A DNA stretch of 64,000 nucleotides from assembly GCF_000208405.1 (NCBI RefSeq), contig NC_015437.1, positions 1 to 64,000 of the forward strand. Reading direction: 5' to 3'. The notes under the pieces were generated by a model, which worked only from the letters and a program-made list of their open reading frames with translations, made no database searches and was not told the origin of the DNA. The stretch's first letter is position 1, and each line of letters begins with the position of its first letter. This DNA comes from Selenomonas sputigena ATCC 35185 (lineage in GTDB: Bacteria; Bacillota; Negativicutes; Selenomonadales; Selenomonadaceae). The position numbers and the translations under genes are program-made. Positions 19,534-28,832 of the stretch are shown here, one piece after another.

Positions 19534-20373
19534 CTAAATTCTCTTCACATCGGCGAAGCAGAGCTTTGGCACATGGTTGATGAGGTTCAATTCATGCGCC
19601 TTCCGATAGAACAGCTCCAGACCTTCGAGATGCTCGTCTTTCAAATCCCAGTGGATGACCTGCAGGTATTCTTCAAGCTGCTGGAAGGTGAAGTCCTTTT
19701 CTTCACGCACGGATTCGATCGTCGCGTACTTGTTCGCGACTCCTTCCGCCATGCCTCGGACAAGACGCTCGTAGACGAGCTGCAGCTTTTCGGGCGATTC
19801 CCTCGCGAAGGTGCGGTTCGCTGTCCAAAGAGAATAGACCATGCCGAGTCCCGTGAGCTTGTGCCACTCGGCGCCGAGATCGTAGTAGTGGAGATCCTCG
19901 CGGCGGTGGTGGTAGAGCCAGAGCGCGTCGTCGCCGATGAAGAGCGAGCCTGCCGCGTCGTCAGGCACGGGATTCTGCGGCACGATGTGGCGCACATAGT
20001 AGTTGGGGCTTGCGTCGTATCCTTCCTTGAGGATGATCTTCAAGAGGCAGTGGCTCGTCGCCGATTTCGCCGTGAGGATGATGCGGTCGTCCCTGATTTC
20101 CTCAAGGGGTTTTTTCGTCACGAGGAGGATGCTCGTGACCGCCTTATCCGTGCGCACGCAGATGTCGGGCAGGATGACAAGGCTTTCGTCGCCCTGTGCG
20201 TAGATGATGGATGATATGCCGCTCACATCGAGCCTGCCCGCCAGAAGTTCGCGGTTCAGCTCCGCCGGCACGCCCGGCACGAGATGCAGTCCTCGGTTTC
20301 CTCCGTGCGCGAAGCTCCAGGTGAGCGGCAGGATATTGAGAAAATGGATGTGCCCGACCCTTGGCTCTGCCAT
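19534..20373 (-). CDS. mqnA: chorismate dehydratase (menaquinone, futalosine pathway)
   Basis: MqnA converts chorismate to 3-enolpyruvylbenzoate in the futalosine route to menaquinone. The 279-residue protein has the family N-terminus RVGHIHFLNILPLTW, the VPAELNRELLAGRLDVSGISS block and LFIGDDALW. No other mqn gene is in the window. It lies 41 bases after thiD on the same strand. Confidence 0.9.
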   Translation of the reverse strand: MAEPRVGHIHFLNILPLTWSFAHGGNRGLHLVPGVPAELNRELLAGRLDVSGISSIIYAQGDESLVILPDICVRTDKAVTSILLVTKKPLEEIRDDRIILTAKSATSHCLLKIILKEGYDASPNYYVRHIVPQNPVPDDAAGSLFIGDDALWLYHHRREDLHYYDLGAEWHKLTGLGMVYSLWTANRTFARESPEKLQLVYERLVRGMAEGVANKYATIESVREEKDFTFQQLEEYLQVIHWDLKDEHLEGLELFYRKAHELNLINHVPKLCFADVKRI

Positions 20374-20414
20374 AAATGTCTCCTTTCGGAAGAATGAAAA
20401 GATTCAGCGCTTCC

Positions 20415-21206
20415 TTACATATATTCCCACATGTGAAGCAAAGGACCGCGTCCCTTGCCGATATTGAGTCCCGCGCGGATGGCGCCCGTGATGTATGCCT
20501 TGGCGTCCTCAACGGCGATGGTCAGCGGCTTTCCCGCTGCAAGGCCGCAGGCGATTGCCGTCGAGAGCGCACAGCCCGTGCCATGCGTATTCTCGTTGTC
20601 GATGCGCGTCTGCTTGTACCAGCGCGCCTTGCCGTCCGCATAGAGCAGGTCGTCGGCGCTCTCTACGAGGTGGCCGCCCTTGATGAGCACGGCGATCGGA
20701 AACCTCTCGGTCAGGACTTTGGCGGCCTTGAGCATGGAATCTTCGTCGGTGATGGCGACGCCCGTGATGGCTGCAGCCTCGGGCAAATTCGGCGTGACGA
20801 TGTCGACGAGCGGCAGAAGCTCGTCGACCATCGCGAAGAGCGTGTCGCTCGTGATCAGATCGCAGCCGCTCGTCGAGGCGATGACGGGATCGAGCACGAT
20901 GTTTTTCGCGTCCTTTTCCCGCAGTTTCTCGGCAATCGTGTGCACGATCGCGTCGTTTGCCACCATGCCGATTTTGACGGCGTCGGGACGGATGTCATCG
21001 TAGATAGCGTCAAGCTGCTCCGCGATGAAGTCCGGAGGAATGACGAAGGTATCGCGGATTCCCGTCGTATTCTGCACGGTGAGCGCCGTCGAGATGTTCA
21101 TCGCGTACATCTTGTGCGCCGTGATGGTCTTGATGTCCGCCTGTATGCCTGCGCCGCCGCTCGGATCTGAGCCTGCGATCGTCAGAACCTTTCGGATGTC
21201 CTTCAT
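20415..21206 (-). CDS. thiD: hydroxymethylpyrimidine/phosphomethylpyrimidine kinase
   Basis: Ribokinase-fold kinase of thiamine synthesis. The 263-residue protein has LTIAGSDPSGGAGIQADIK at 8-26 and the anion-hole motif HGTGCALSTAIA near the C-terminus. A start at 21206 is set by GGGAGG upstream. Pyridoxal kinases of the same family are an alternative. No TPP riboswitch is recognisable in the 83 bases upstream. Confidence 0.9.
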   Translation of the reverse strand: MKDIRKVLTIAGSDPSGGAGIQADIKTITAHKMYAMNISTALTVQNTTGIRDTFVIPPDFIAEQLDAIYDDIRPDAVKIGMVANDAIVHTIAEKLREKDAKNIVLDPVIASTSGCDLITSDTLFAMVDELLPLVDIVTPNLPEAAAITGVAITDEDSMLKAAKVLTERFPIAVLIKGGHLVESADDLLYADGKARWYKQTRIDNENTHGTGCALSTAIACGLAAGKPLTIAVEDAKAYITGAIRAGLNIGKGRGPLLHMWEYM

Positions 21207-21289
21207 GCTGCATTCCTCCCCAAAAAGACCGGATGGATGGAGTCTTCCAAAGATACTCATATATATCTGTCTATAGTATACCATAAAGA

Positions 21290-22003
21290 TTAAGGTTCTT
21301 GCCATAAATCGTACAGGGCGATCATGTTTCTGAGGCGTCGCTTCTCCTCGCTCGTCAGCGTATGGCTGATGGATTTTCCCTCCGCCGTCGACCAGTAGAT
21401 GAAACGCGCCGCGTGGGCATTTGACGCGCGGCGAAGGATAAAAGCTCCCTCTTCGCCCAAAGCGATCTGGGAGCGTTCCGTCAGAAACTCGACATCCTTG
21501 TCGAGATGGTCGCGGCGCTTCTTTTCCGCGATCTCCCAAGTGCGTCGCTCGCCGTCTGCCTCGATGGCGAAGTGGTCGCCGAAGATCCAGCCGCGCATGC
21601 TGCTTTCGTGCATTGAATAGTAGTAAAGGATGTTGCAGCGAAACGTCGAGTCCCGACTGTGTCCGAGGAGCGGCTGGACGTAGAGACCTCCTGCGAGCTT
21701 CTTTTCCTCGGGATAGCTGTACCATGTATAGGCTCCCGAGTCTGTGCGTTCCATGCCCTCCTTGAGCTTTTCGATGCGAGCCTCACGCTCTTTTCTTCGC
21801 GCCTCTTCGGCAAGACGTTCTGCCTCGCGTGCTTCGCGCTGCGCCGCTTCCTGCTCTCTTTCTTCAGGCGAAAGCGTCTCCTCTTCGAGGAGGGCGAGCG
21901 CCGACTGCGTCTCATCGCGGTGCGTGCTGCTGTAATAGAGCATCGCACCCGTAAAGAGGGCGACGAGCACGCAGAACAAGATCGCATAGCGAACAATCCT
22001 CAC
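21290..22003 (-). CDS. membrane-anchored protein, unknown function
   Basis: 237 residues. An N-terminal transmembrane helix (RYAILFCVLVALFTGAMLYY) is followed by a very Glu/Arg-rich coiled coil (about 40-80) and a C-terminal domain with TWYSYPEEKKLAGGLYVQPL. GTG 22003 is chosen because AAAAAGGAG lies 8 bases upstream; the much longer open frame upstream passes through a tRNA. The family is not recognised. Possibly in an operon with thiD and mqnA. Confidence 0.65.
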   Translation of the reverse strand: MRIVRYAILFCVLVALFTGAMLYYSSTHRDETQSALALLEEETLSPEEREQEAAQREAREAERLAEEARRKEREARIEKLKEGMERTDSGAYTWYSYPEEKKLAGGLYVQPLLGHSRDSTFRCNILYYYSMHESSMRGWIFGDHFAIEADGERRTWEIAEKKRRDHLDKDVEFLTERSQIALGEEGAFILRRASNAHAARFIYWSTAEGKSISHTLTSEEKRRLRNMIALYDLWQEP

Positions 22004-22230
22004 GCTTCTGACTCCTTTTTGCGAGGTTATTTCTCCTTGATTCGTTTCTCTATTATACACGGAATCCGCTTCGTTTGCATAAAAAATTGTCGAGTTTATC
22101 TCGGGCAGGAAGGCTGCAAGTTTAATCACCGCATCGTTCTGCCAAGACGTAATCATTGCATTCATACCACATCGTCTTGTGTACGGAAAAATATAGAAGC
22201 TGTCAAAAATGATGTCAAAAATAAAATGCA

Positions 22231-22265
22231 AAAAAAGGCTTCCGGGCAAAACGCCTAGAAGCCTT
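22231..22265 (-). terminator. terminator after tRNA-Ser
   Basis: On the minus strand AAGGCTTCTAGGCG, loop, GCCCGGAAGCCTT, then a run of T: a GC-rich hairpin nine bases after the tRNA CCA. Confidence 0.88.
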
Positions 22266-22272
22266 GAATTTA

Positions 22273-22361
<89 letters not shown>

Positions 22362-22481
22362 TCAAAGGTACTGTGCTAGTTTACCACATCTTTTTCCGCT
22401 TGTAAAGGGGCGCGCTGCACGTTTCTTGGTGCACTGCGCACGATGCTGCACGATACTTGCAAAGGGAATGCTCGTGCGGGC

Positions 22482-23132
22482 TTACAGCGTGCCGAAGATG
22501 CGGTCGCCGGCATCGCCCAAGCCGGGGACGATGTAGCCGTGTTCGTTGAGGCAGTCATCGACGGCGGCGACGTAGATGGGGATGTCGGGATGCGCTGCAT
22601 TGACGGTGCGCACACCTTCCGGCGCAGCGACGAGACAGAGGAGCACGATGCTCTTCGCGCCCTTTTTTTTCAAAAGGTCGAGCGCTGCGGCGGAACTGCC
22701 GCCCGTAGCGAGCATGGGATCGACGACGATGAACATGCGCTCACCGATGTCGCCCGGCAGTTTGCAGAAGTATTCGACGGGCTGCAGCGTATCAGGATCG
22801 CGGTAGAGTCCGATGTGTCCGACGCGGGCAGCGGGGATGAGGCGCAGCACGCCTTCCGCCATGCCGAGTCCCGCACGAAGGATGGGAACGATGCCGAGCT
22901 TCTTGCCCGCGAGCTTCTTCACGCGGCAGGGAGCGACGGGCGTCTCAATCTCTACATCTTCAAGCGGCAGGTCGCGCGTGATCTCGTAAGCCATGAGCAT
23001 GGCGATCTCTTCGAGAAGTTCGCGGAAGTCCTTCGTGCCCGTTTCCTTCTGGCGCATGAGCGTGAGCTTGTGCTGGACGAGCGGATGATCGACGATGTGC
23101 ACGGCGAGATCTGCTTGGTTTTCCTGAGTCAT
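22482..23132 (-). CDS. upp: uracil phosphoribosyltransferase
   Basis: Salvages uracil to UMP using PRPP. The 216-residue protein has the PRPP-binding loop [19 protein letters not shown] and the C-terminal [12 protein letters not shown] uracil-binding region. Start 23132 follows GAGGAGG. It sits 11 bases after glyA, an arrangement seen in many Firmicutes, so the pair is likely one operon. Confidence 0.96.
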   Translation of the reverse strand: MTQENQADLAVHIVDHPLVQHKLTLMRQKETGTKDFRELLEEIAMLMAYEITRDLPLEDVEIETPVAPCRVKKLAGKKLGIVPILRAGLGMAEGVLRLIPAARVGHIGLYRDPDTLQPVEYFCKLPGDIGERMFIVVDPMLATGGSSAAALDLLKKKGAKSIVLLCLVAAPEGVRTVNAAHPDIPIYVAAVDDCLNEHGYIVPGLGDAGDRIFGTL

Positions 23133-23143
23133 GGGATGCCTCC

Positions 23144-24391
23144 TCACTCGTAAAGGGGATATTTTTCGCAAAGGGCGTCAACGCGTTTCTTTGCTTCTTC
23201 CTGCGCAGCCGTGTCCGTCGCATGATCGAGCACGAGCGCGATGATGGCGGCGACCTTTTCCATGTCGGCCTCTTTGAAGCCGCGCGTCGTGAGCGCGGGC
23301 GAGCCGAGACGGATGCCGCTCGTGACGAAGGGGGATAAAGGCTCGAAGGGGATCGTGTTGCGGTTTGCCGTGATGCCGACGCCGTCGAGGAGGTTCTGCG
23401 CCTCCTTGCCCGTGACGCCCTTGCTCCTGAGGTCGACGAGCATCAGGTGGTTGTCCGTGCCGCCCGAGACGATGCGGAAGCCCTTTTCCTGCAAAGAGGC
23501 GGCGAGCGTCTTGGCATTCTTCACGACCTGTGCGGCGTATTCCTTGAAGGCGGGCTGCAGCGCTTCTTCCAAGGCGACAGCCTTCGCCGCGATGACGTGC
23601 ATCAAGGGGCCGCCCTGGATGCCGGGGAAGATCGCCTTGTTGAACTGTGCGCCGAATTCCGCGTCCTTCGTGAGGATCATGCCGCCCCGAGGGCCGCGAA
23701 GCGTCTTGTGCGTCGTCGTCGTCACGACGTCCGCCCACGGCAGCGGGCTTGGATGCATGCCGCCCGCGACGAGTCCCGCGATGTGCGCCATGTCGACCAT
23801 GAGGTAGGCGCCGATCGCCTTGGCGATGGCGGAGAGCCGCTCGAAGTCGATGATGCGCGCATAGGCGGAAGCGCCGGCGACGATGAGCTTCGGCTTGACT
23901 TCCTTCGCCTGCTTTTCCAGCGCATCGTAGTCGATGCACTCTGTCTCTTTGTCCACGCCATAGGGGACGACGTGGAAGTACTTGCCCGACATGTTGACGG
24001 CGCTGCCGTGCGTGAGGTGTCCGCCGTCCGTGAGATTCATGCCCATGTAGGTGTCGCCGGGCGAAAGCAGCGAGAAGAACACCGCCATGTTCGCCTGTGC
24101 GCCCGAGTGCGGCTGCACGTTGACATAGCCTGCGCCGAACAGCTCTTTCGCACGCTCGATGGCAAGCGCCTCGACGACGTCGACGCACTCGCAGCCGCCG
24201 TAGTAGCGCTTGCCCGGGTAGCCTTCGGCGTACTTGTTCGTGAGCACGCTTCCCTGCGCCTCCATGACGGCGCGGCTCACGATGTTCTCCGAAGCGATCA
24301 GCTCAAGCTTGTGACGCTGGCGCGAAAGCTCCGCCTCCAGCGCCGAAGCGATCTTCTCATCGGTCTTCTTCAATGTATCCATCAATGCCAT
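23144..24391 (-). CDS. glyA: serine hydroxymethyltransferase
   Basis: PLP enzyme interconverting serine and glycine with tetrahydrofolate. The 415-residue protein has [33 protein letters not shown] and the PLP lysine Lys229 in [14 protein letters not shown]. An AGGAGGG ribosome site precedes the ATG. Upstream on this strand lies the repeat-filled gap of 24.4-24.7 kb. Confidence 0.98.
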   Translation of the reverse strand: MALMDTLKKTDEKIASALEAELSRQRHKLELIASENIVSRAVMEAQGSVLTNKYAEGYPGKRYYGGCECVDVVEALAIERAKELFGAGYVNVQPHSGAQANMAVFFSLLSPGDTYMGMNLTDGGHLTHGSAVNMSGKYFHVVPYGVDKETECIDYDALEKQAKEVKPKLIVAGASAYARIIDFERLSAIAKAIGAYLMVDMAHIAGLVAGGMHPSPLPWADVVTTTTHKTLRGPRGGMILTKDAEFGAQFNKAIFPGIQGGPLMHVIAAKAVALEEALQPAFKEYAAQVVKNAKTLAASLQEKGFRIVSGGTDNHLMLVDLRSKGVTGKEAQNLLDGVGITANRNTIPFEPLSPFVTSGIRLGSPALTTRGFKEADMEKVAAIIALVLDHATDTAAQEEAKKRVDALCEKYPLYE

Positions 24392-24461
24392 ACATTTCCC
24401 TCCTGATCTGTCGATAACGGGGACACCCCCGTTTCCTGTCTATCCATACTATGTTATTGTA

Positions 24462-24670
24462 CTATGAATTCTTAGCCTCGACAAGCCCGCAGGGCGCAGG
24501 CGAGGGTTAGAAGTCATTGTCCAGCACCGCTGTGGCTACGAATTCTTAGACGCGACAAATCCGATAGGGTGTAGGAGCGTCCTAGAAGTCGTTGTCCAGC
24601 ATCGCTGTGGCTATGAATTCTTAGCCTCGACAAGCCCGTAGGGCGCAGGCAAATCTTGAAGCATCGCGGC
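24462..24670. repeat. tandem array of the intergenic hairpin repeat (two full copies, one partial)
   Basis: Units start at 24462, 24536 and 24611, so the period is 74-75 bases; the third breaks off after about 50. Each unit begins CTA(T/C)GAATTCTTAG and carries an outer stem. The stem is CCTCG/CGAGG in unit 1 and GACGC/GCGTC in unit 2, so pairing is kept while bases differ. The inner hairpin is GCCC/GGGC (ATCC/GGGT in unit 2). The CAAGCCCG-AGGGCGCAGG core is shared with copies at 13.2 and 28.7 kb. No gene is seen in this 330-base gap. Confidence 0.85.
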
Positions 24671-24684
24671 AGAATTGCTATACT
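24656..24684 (+). promoter_or_regulatory. promoter for the Ppx/GppA gene
   Basis: TTGAAG (24656-24661), 17 bases, TATACT (24679-24684), about 40 bases before the ATG. The -35 lies at the ragged end of the third repeat unit. Confidence 0.65.
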
Positions 24685-24725
24685 ATACTTACGTTAAAAT
24701 AGCATCAAAGCGAGGGGGAGCATCG

Positions 24726-26258
24726 ATGGAAAATCTGGCGATCATCGACATGGGGTCGAACAGCATTCGGTTCATCGTCATGCAGATCAACGACAACCAT
24801 TCGTATTTCCTGCAATATCAGCAAAAGGAGGCGATTCGGCTCGGCAAGGGCATGTCGGAAACGGGTCGGCTCAATCCCGACGGCGTGAAGCGTGCGCTTG
24901 AGTGCCTGCACGTCTACAAGCACATGATGGAGGTCATGCAGGTCACGCGCTGCATCGCGGTCGCGACAGCGGCGGCAAGGAGCGCATCCGATGGGACGCA
25001 GTTCATCGAACGCATCCGCGAAGAGACAGGCATCGAGATTGAGATCATCTCGGGTGAGCGCGAGGCATACCTCGGTTATCTCGGCGTCGTGAACACGATA
25101 GACGCGAAGGATTTCATCCAGTTCGACCTCGGCGGCGCATCGATCGAGGTGTCGCTCGTTTTGAACCGCAAGATCAAGGAGTCGGTTTCGGTACCTTTGG
25201 GCGCGGTGACGATGACGGACAAGTTCGGCATGCAGGACATCGTGACGCAGGGCGTCCTCGACAAGTGCATAAAGCATGTGGAAAAAAAGTTCCGCGAGAT
25301 GATTCCCTGGGCGAAGGACAGACGCCTGCCCGTCATCGGCATCGGCGGCACCGTCCGAAACCTCGCGAAGATGGATCAGTACAAGACGAGCTACCAGCTC
25401 GCGCGCATCCACAACTACATCATTCCGCGCGAACGCTTCGAGCCTTGCTATCAGGCCATCATCAAGTCGAGCTGCACGAACCGCAGGAAGTTCGGCGGGC
25501 TTTCCACAGAGCGTGCCGACATCATCGTCGCAGGTGCGACGATCGCGCGCTGCCTCATGGAGTTCAGCGGCGGCAAAGACCTCATCGTTTCGGGCTGCGG
25601 CCTCCGAGACGGCGTCTTCTACGAGTATTACGGCAAGAAATACGGTGCAGGCTCGCCCGTCGTCAAGGACGTGCTCAAGGCGAGCGTAGAGAACTACCTG
25701 AAGCGCGTGGAGCGGCGCATGGAGCATCTAGGGCGCGTCCACGATCTCGCCCTGAGCCTCTTCGACCAGCTGAGGCGCCTGCACGGTGCTCCGAAGCGTT
25801 CGCGCGACCTCCTGTCCGTTGCCGCGTGGCTGCACGATGCGGGCAAGATTGTCAATTATTACGAGCACGCGCGAAACTCCGCCTTCATCATCAACAACGC
25901 GCCGCTCTACGGCATGACGCAGAAAGAACAGCTCAAGGCGTCCTTCATCGCGGGCTTCCATCACGGCATCAGCAACAAGATCATGCGCTCGTATCGCTAT
26001 GCGATGATGGTCACGCAGCCCGAGTGGAAGGAGATCCGCAAGCTCGCGACGCTGCTCGCGCTCGCCGAGGCCGCCGATGTGACCTACGAGGGTCTTGTCA
26101 CAGGGTTCGAGGCAGCGGCAACGTCCGAGGGCGTCGCGCTCTCCGTCATTGCCGCGCCCGATGCCGACACCCGCGCTACGGATTTCGAGATGCAGAGTTT
26201 CTGCAAGCAGTTCAAGAAAGAGTTCGGCCGGCCGCTCGTCATCGTGTGGCGCAAGTAG
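24726..26258 (+). CDS. Ppx/GppA phosphatase with HD domain
   Basis: Exopolyphosphatase / pppGpp phosphohydrolase family, acting on polyphosphate or the stringent-response nucleotide. The 510-residue protein has ASKHA ATPase-fold motifs IDMGSNSIRFIV at the N-terminus, GEREAYLGYLGV and FDLGGASIEV. A C-terminal HD-type domain with WLHDAGKIVNYYEHARNS follows. ATG 24726 follows GAGGGGGAG. Polyphosphate versus pppGpp preference cannot be decided from sequence. Confidence 0.9.
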   Translation: MENLAIIDMGSNSIRFIVMQINDNHSYFLQYQQKEAIRLGKGMSETGRLNPDGVKRALECLHVYKHMMEVMQVTRCIAVATAAARSASDGTQFIERIREETGIEIEIISGEREAYLGYLGVVNTIDAKDFIQFDLGGASIEVSLVLNRKIKESVSVPLGAVTMTDKFGMQDIVTQGVLDKCIKHVEKKFREMIPWAKDRRLPVIGIGGTVRNLAKMDQYKTSYQLARIHNYIIPRERFEPCYQAIIKSSCTNRRKFGGLSTERADIIVAGATIARCLMEFSGGKDLIVSGCGLRDGVFYEYYGKKYGAGSPVVKDVLKASVENYLKRVERRMEHLGRVHDLALSLFDQLRRLHGAPKRSRDLLSVAAWLHDAGKIVNYYEHARNSAFIINNAPLYGMTQKEQLKASFIAGFHHGISNKIMRSYRYAMMVTQPEWKEIRKLATLLALAEAADVTYEGLVTGFEAAATSEGVALSVIAAPDADTRATDFEMQSFCKQFKKEFGRPLVIVWRK

Positions 26259-26297
26259 GAGCGCGTATGCGACATAAGGACGGATTTCCCAAAGTAT

Positions 26298-26327
26298 TTG
26301 ATATTTTCTTTTCTTCTATGATATAAT
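26298..26327 (+). promoter_or_regulatory. promoter for the M23 peptidase-bactofilin pair
   Basis: TTGATA (26298-26303), an 18-base spacer and TATAAT (26322-26327) with an extended TGA in front of the -10. Confidence 0.75.
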
Positions 26328-26383
26328 GATAGTTACATGAGAAAAAGTGGTATCATTCTTCAAAATCGTTGGGGGATCGTGGC

Positions 26384-27310
26384 TTGAATACGAAGGGAAA
26401 GAAGCCGGACAAGCGTGAGTATACGCTGAAGGTCATTCCGCACCAGGGCGAGACAGTACGAAGCTACAGCTTCTCGGTTCGGAGACTGAAACTTCTGGCG
26501 TGCGCTCTGGCAGCTCTTGCCGTGGTTTTGCTGGCGGGATTCGGCTATATGTCGTACAGCCTTTGGAGCGGCGCGGCGGATGCGAAGGCGGAGACGCCCG
26601 CCGAGACGGGCCGTCAGGCGGAGCTGAAGGAGCTTGCCCAGGAGGCGCAGAACCTGCAGAGCGAGATGGAAAAGCTCACAGAGCGCGAGAAGACGCTGCG
26701 CCGCCTGCTCGACGAGGGGGCGGCGGACGAGTCTGCCAAGCATACGGGACAGGGCGGGCCGGCCGTGCCGGCGGAAGTCTCGCAGGTGCGACGTGCACTC
26801 GATGCGGTGTCACGCGGTCTGCCTGAGCGGCGCGAAAGCCTGGCGAAGCTCGAAGCGAGATATGAGAAGCAACGGGAAGAAGCAGCGGCGCGTGCGGCTG
26901 AAAAGGATAAGATGGCACGGACGAGCGTGCCGGGAAATGTCCCTTCAGGCTGGCCGACATCGGGCGACATATCGTCACCCTTCGGCTGGCGTTGGAACGG
27001 TACGGACTTCCATCCGGGCATCGACATCGCCAACGATATGGGGACGCCCATCGTGGCGACGGCGGACGGCGTCGTGACGACGGCCGGTTGGAACGGAGGC
27101 GGCTACGGCAATATGGTCGACATTGACCACGGCAACGGCATCCTCACGCGCTACGGTCATGCGTCCGAAGTCGTGGTGCACGAAGGGCAGCATGTGAAGC
27201 GCGGCGAGGTCATCGCCTATATGGGCAGCACGGGCTTTTCTACGGGGCCGCATGTCCACTATGAGATCCATGTCAATGGCGAGACGGTGAATCCGGCAAG
27301 CTATCTATAG
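26384..27310 (+). CDS. membrane-anchored M23 (LytM-type) peptidase
   Basis: Peptidoglycan endopeptidase or LytM regulator. A short cytoplasmic N-terminus is followed by a transmembrane helix (about 35-60), a coiled coil (about 75-190) and the M23 domain with zinc ligands in HPGID (His210) and HVHYE (about residue 290). Translation probably starts at TTG 26384, with GGGGGA about 8 bases upstream; TTG 26369 is the alternative. The stop is 15 bases before the bactofilin gene. Paired M23-bactofilin genes are common and implicated in cell shape. Confidence 0.9.
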   Translation: MNTKGKKPDKREYTLKVIPHQGETVRSYSFSVRRLKLLACALAALAVVLLAGFGYMSYSLWSGAADAKAETPAETGRQAELKELAQEAQNLQSEMEKLTEREKTLRRLLDEGAADESAKHTGQGGPAVPAEVSQVRRALDAVSRGLPERRESLAKLEARYEKQREEAAARAAEKDKMARTSVPGNVPSGWPTSGDISSPFGWRWNGTDFHPGIDIANDMGTPIVATADGVVTTAGWNGGGYGNMVDIDHGNGILTRYGHASEVVVHEGQHVKRGEVIAYMGSTGFSTGPHVHYEIHVNGETVNPASYL

Positions 27311-27324
27311 GAAGTGGGGAGTCT

Positions 27325-27825
27325 ATGTTTGGTGTGATGAAAAGGCGCGATGACAGTTCCGTCTCGGGCGATATAGAAACAATCATCGGCAAGAACACGA
27401 AGATTCATGGCGAGATCAGCGGCACGGGGAATCTGCGCATCGATGGGGAGATCGAGGGCGAGCTGAAACTCTCCGGCTCCGTGATCGTCGGGGAGACGGG
27501 CATGGTCACGGGCAACGTCTCGGCGCGCTCGCTTGACATATCGGGCACGGTGCACGGCAACGCTCAGACGGAAGAGGGACTGACGATCCACAGCGCAGGG
27601 CAGCTCATCGGCGATGTCAAGGTCAACGCTTTCCAGATCGAGGACGGCGGCATCTTCAAAGGACGCAGCGAGATGAATCCGCGCGCCGGCATCGAGCTGA
27701 AAGTGCGCCCGCAGCCTGCGGCAAGGCCGCCGCAGGAACAAGTGATTTCCACAGACGCTTCGGCGAAATCTCCGTCGAAGATGGCGGCGCAGCTGAAACC
27801 GCCGACGAAGGCGGAGAAAAAATGA
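27325..27825 (+). CDS. bactofilin
   Basis: Polymer-forming cytoskeletal protein. The 166-residue protein has a right-handed beta-helix of repeating Gly/Val/Ile strands (GNLRIDGEIEGELKLSGSV onward, about 30-125) flanked by disordered Pro/Lys-rich ends. Bactofilins localise cell-wall enzymes; the adjacent M23 peptidase is a likely partner. Confidence 0.93.
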   Translation: MFGVMKRRDDSSVSGDIETIIGKNTKIHGEISGTGNLRIDGEIEGELKLSGSVIVGETGMVTGNVSARSLDISGTVHGNAQTEEGLTIHSAGQLIGDVKVNAFQIEDGGIFKGRSEMNPRAGIELKVRPQPAARPPQEQVISTDASAKSPSKMAAQLKPPTKAEKK

Positions 27826-27874
27826 AAGCCTGCGCCCTTATGACATGGCTTCTCAGGACTTAGCGTAAAGAAAA

Positions 27875-27912
27875 CCGCTGCATGAACCTTTCGGACATGC
27901 AGCGGCTTTTTT
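27875..27912. terminator. terminator between bactofilin and the C39-like gene
   Basis: CCGCTGCATG (27875-27884) pairs with CATGCAGCGG (27896-27905) followed by CTTTTTT; the mirrored A-run allows action in both directions. Confidence 0.88.
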
Positions 27913-27940
27913 GATGGAATCTGCGCGATTGGGCAATCGT

Positions 27941-28567
27941 TCAGATGAAGTATTCGATGGATTTCTCTGCCGTGAGCTTCGTCGTATCGTTGAAGAGAAG
28001 CACGGCTTCGCGTGCCTCTTTCTTCCCGAGCGCGTACAGCTCCTGCGTCTCGCGGTTGAAGAAGGAGAAAGGGACACGGCGGTTATACCATAGGGGGTGC
28101 GCGAGGTCGATGCGAACAGGAGATTCCGCGCCCTCAAACGCCTCTTCTTGATAATAGGGATCGAAAAGCAGGATTTCCTCATCCTCGACGCCCGTCATGA
28201 GCACATAGTGCTCGACCTCGAACCACAGGCGCACGACGGCAACGCCTTTGCGGCACAGCGTGTCGTTGAGCCGGCTGCCTTCGCCGATGAATACTTCCTC
28301 GCCGCGAAGATAACGGCTCGATACGGGGAGCAGCCCCGCCTTGCCGAGACCGTCGAGCCAGTTCGACAGGAACATCATCGCCATGCACGAGGTGCCGCTT
28401 TTGCCCGGATGCCCCTCCTTGCCGTAACAGTCGAGGCAGTAGAGCATCGTATTGCGCAGAATCTCGGGCGGCAGCTCTTCGCGGGAGAAGAGGAAGCTCA
28501 TGGCATTGAGCATGGACGTAGGCCCGCAGTCGTATTCGGAAATCTGATAGTGGAGCGGTGTTTTCAT
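27941..28567 (-). CDS. C39-like cysteine peptidase family protein
   Basis: 208 residues. The N-terminal ISEYDCGPTSMLNAM places Cys14 as nucleophile. EHYVLMTGV provides the His and LLFDPYY the Asp of a papain-like triad, as in peptidase C39-like (butirosin/BtrH-like) proteins. No signal peptide or ABC exporter is attached, so it is not a bacteriocin exporter. Substrate unknown. Transcription probably starts near 28755, giving a structured 190-base leader. Confidence 0.78.
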   Translation of the reverse strand: MKTPLHYQISEYDCGPTSMLNAMSFLFSREELPPEILRNTMLYCLDCYGKEGHPGKSGTSCMAMMFLSNWLDGLGKAGLLPVSSRYLRGEEVFIGEGSRLNDTLCRKGVAVVRLWFEVEHYVLMTGVEDEEILLFDPYYQEEAFEGAESPVRIDLAHPLWYNRRVPFSFFNRETQELYALGKKEAREAVLLFNDTTKLTAEKSIEYFI

Positions 28568-28656
28568 CGTGTGGGTTCAATCCTTGACGCGTAATCATAT
28601 TCTTCTTGTTTCAGCCGGACGCTCAATCTTTGACCGGAGCGGCATGTTTTTACTAT

Positions 28657-28707
28657 GAAAGTCCAAGAAGTCAAGCCCGAAGGGCGCAGACTGATTGGGT
28701 AACTTTC
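28657..28707. repeat. intergenic hairpin repeat, copy D
   Basis: Outer stem GAAAGT/ACTTTC, middle AGTC/GACT and inner GCCC-GAA-GGGC. Aligned with copy A at 13172, the outer pairs CC/GG became GT/AC and the middle GGTC/GGCT became AGTC/GACT, so pairing is kept. It lies in the leader of the C39-like gene. The 456-base gap 28568-29023 also holds a second hairpin, a promoter, a terminator and a toxin remnant. Confidence 0.75.
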
Positions 28708-28718
28708 ATTAAGGGCGG

Positions 28719-28769
28719 CGCACAATGTCCACAAAGTGGACGTTTGTGCGTGTAGCTTATATTATACCA
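28719..28769 (-). promoter_or_regulatory. extended -10 promoter and leader hairpin of the C39-like gene
   Basis: On the minus strand TGGTATAAT (28761-28769) is an extended -10. Immediately downstream the transcript would form CGCACAA/TTGTGCG plus GTCCAC/GTGGAC around an AAA loop (28719-28750). No T-tract follows. Confidence 0.5.
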
Positions 28770-28783
28770 TGAGACGCACATAC

Positions 28784-28820
28784 AAAAAAGAGCCGCCGCA
28801 GAGAATCCTGTGCGACGGCT
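28784..28820 (-). terminator. terminator after the toxin remnant
   Basis: On the minus strand AGCCGTCGCA pairs with TGCGGCGGCT (one G-U), followed by CTTTTTT. It still follows the YoeB/Txe-like fragment. Confidence 0.8.
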
Positions 28821-28832
28821 TCGCCGGTCCTT

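Noticed and set aside
21207-21289. TPP riboswitch before thiD
   Set aside because: The 83-base leader lacks the CTGAGA and ACCTGA-type motifs of the thi-box.
24462-24670. CRISPR array
   Set aside because: There are only three units of 74-75 bases in which the whole unit is repeated, with no unique spacers and no cas genes nearby.
27941-28567. Bacteriocin-processing C39 exporter
   Set aside because: There is no transporter or ATPase domain, no leader-peptide gene nearby, and the protein is only 208 residues long.
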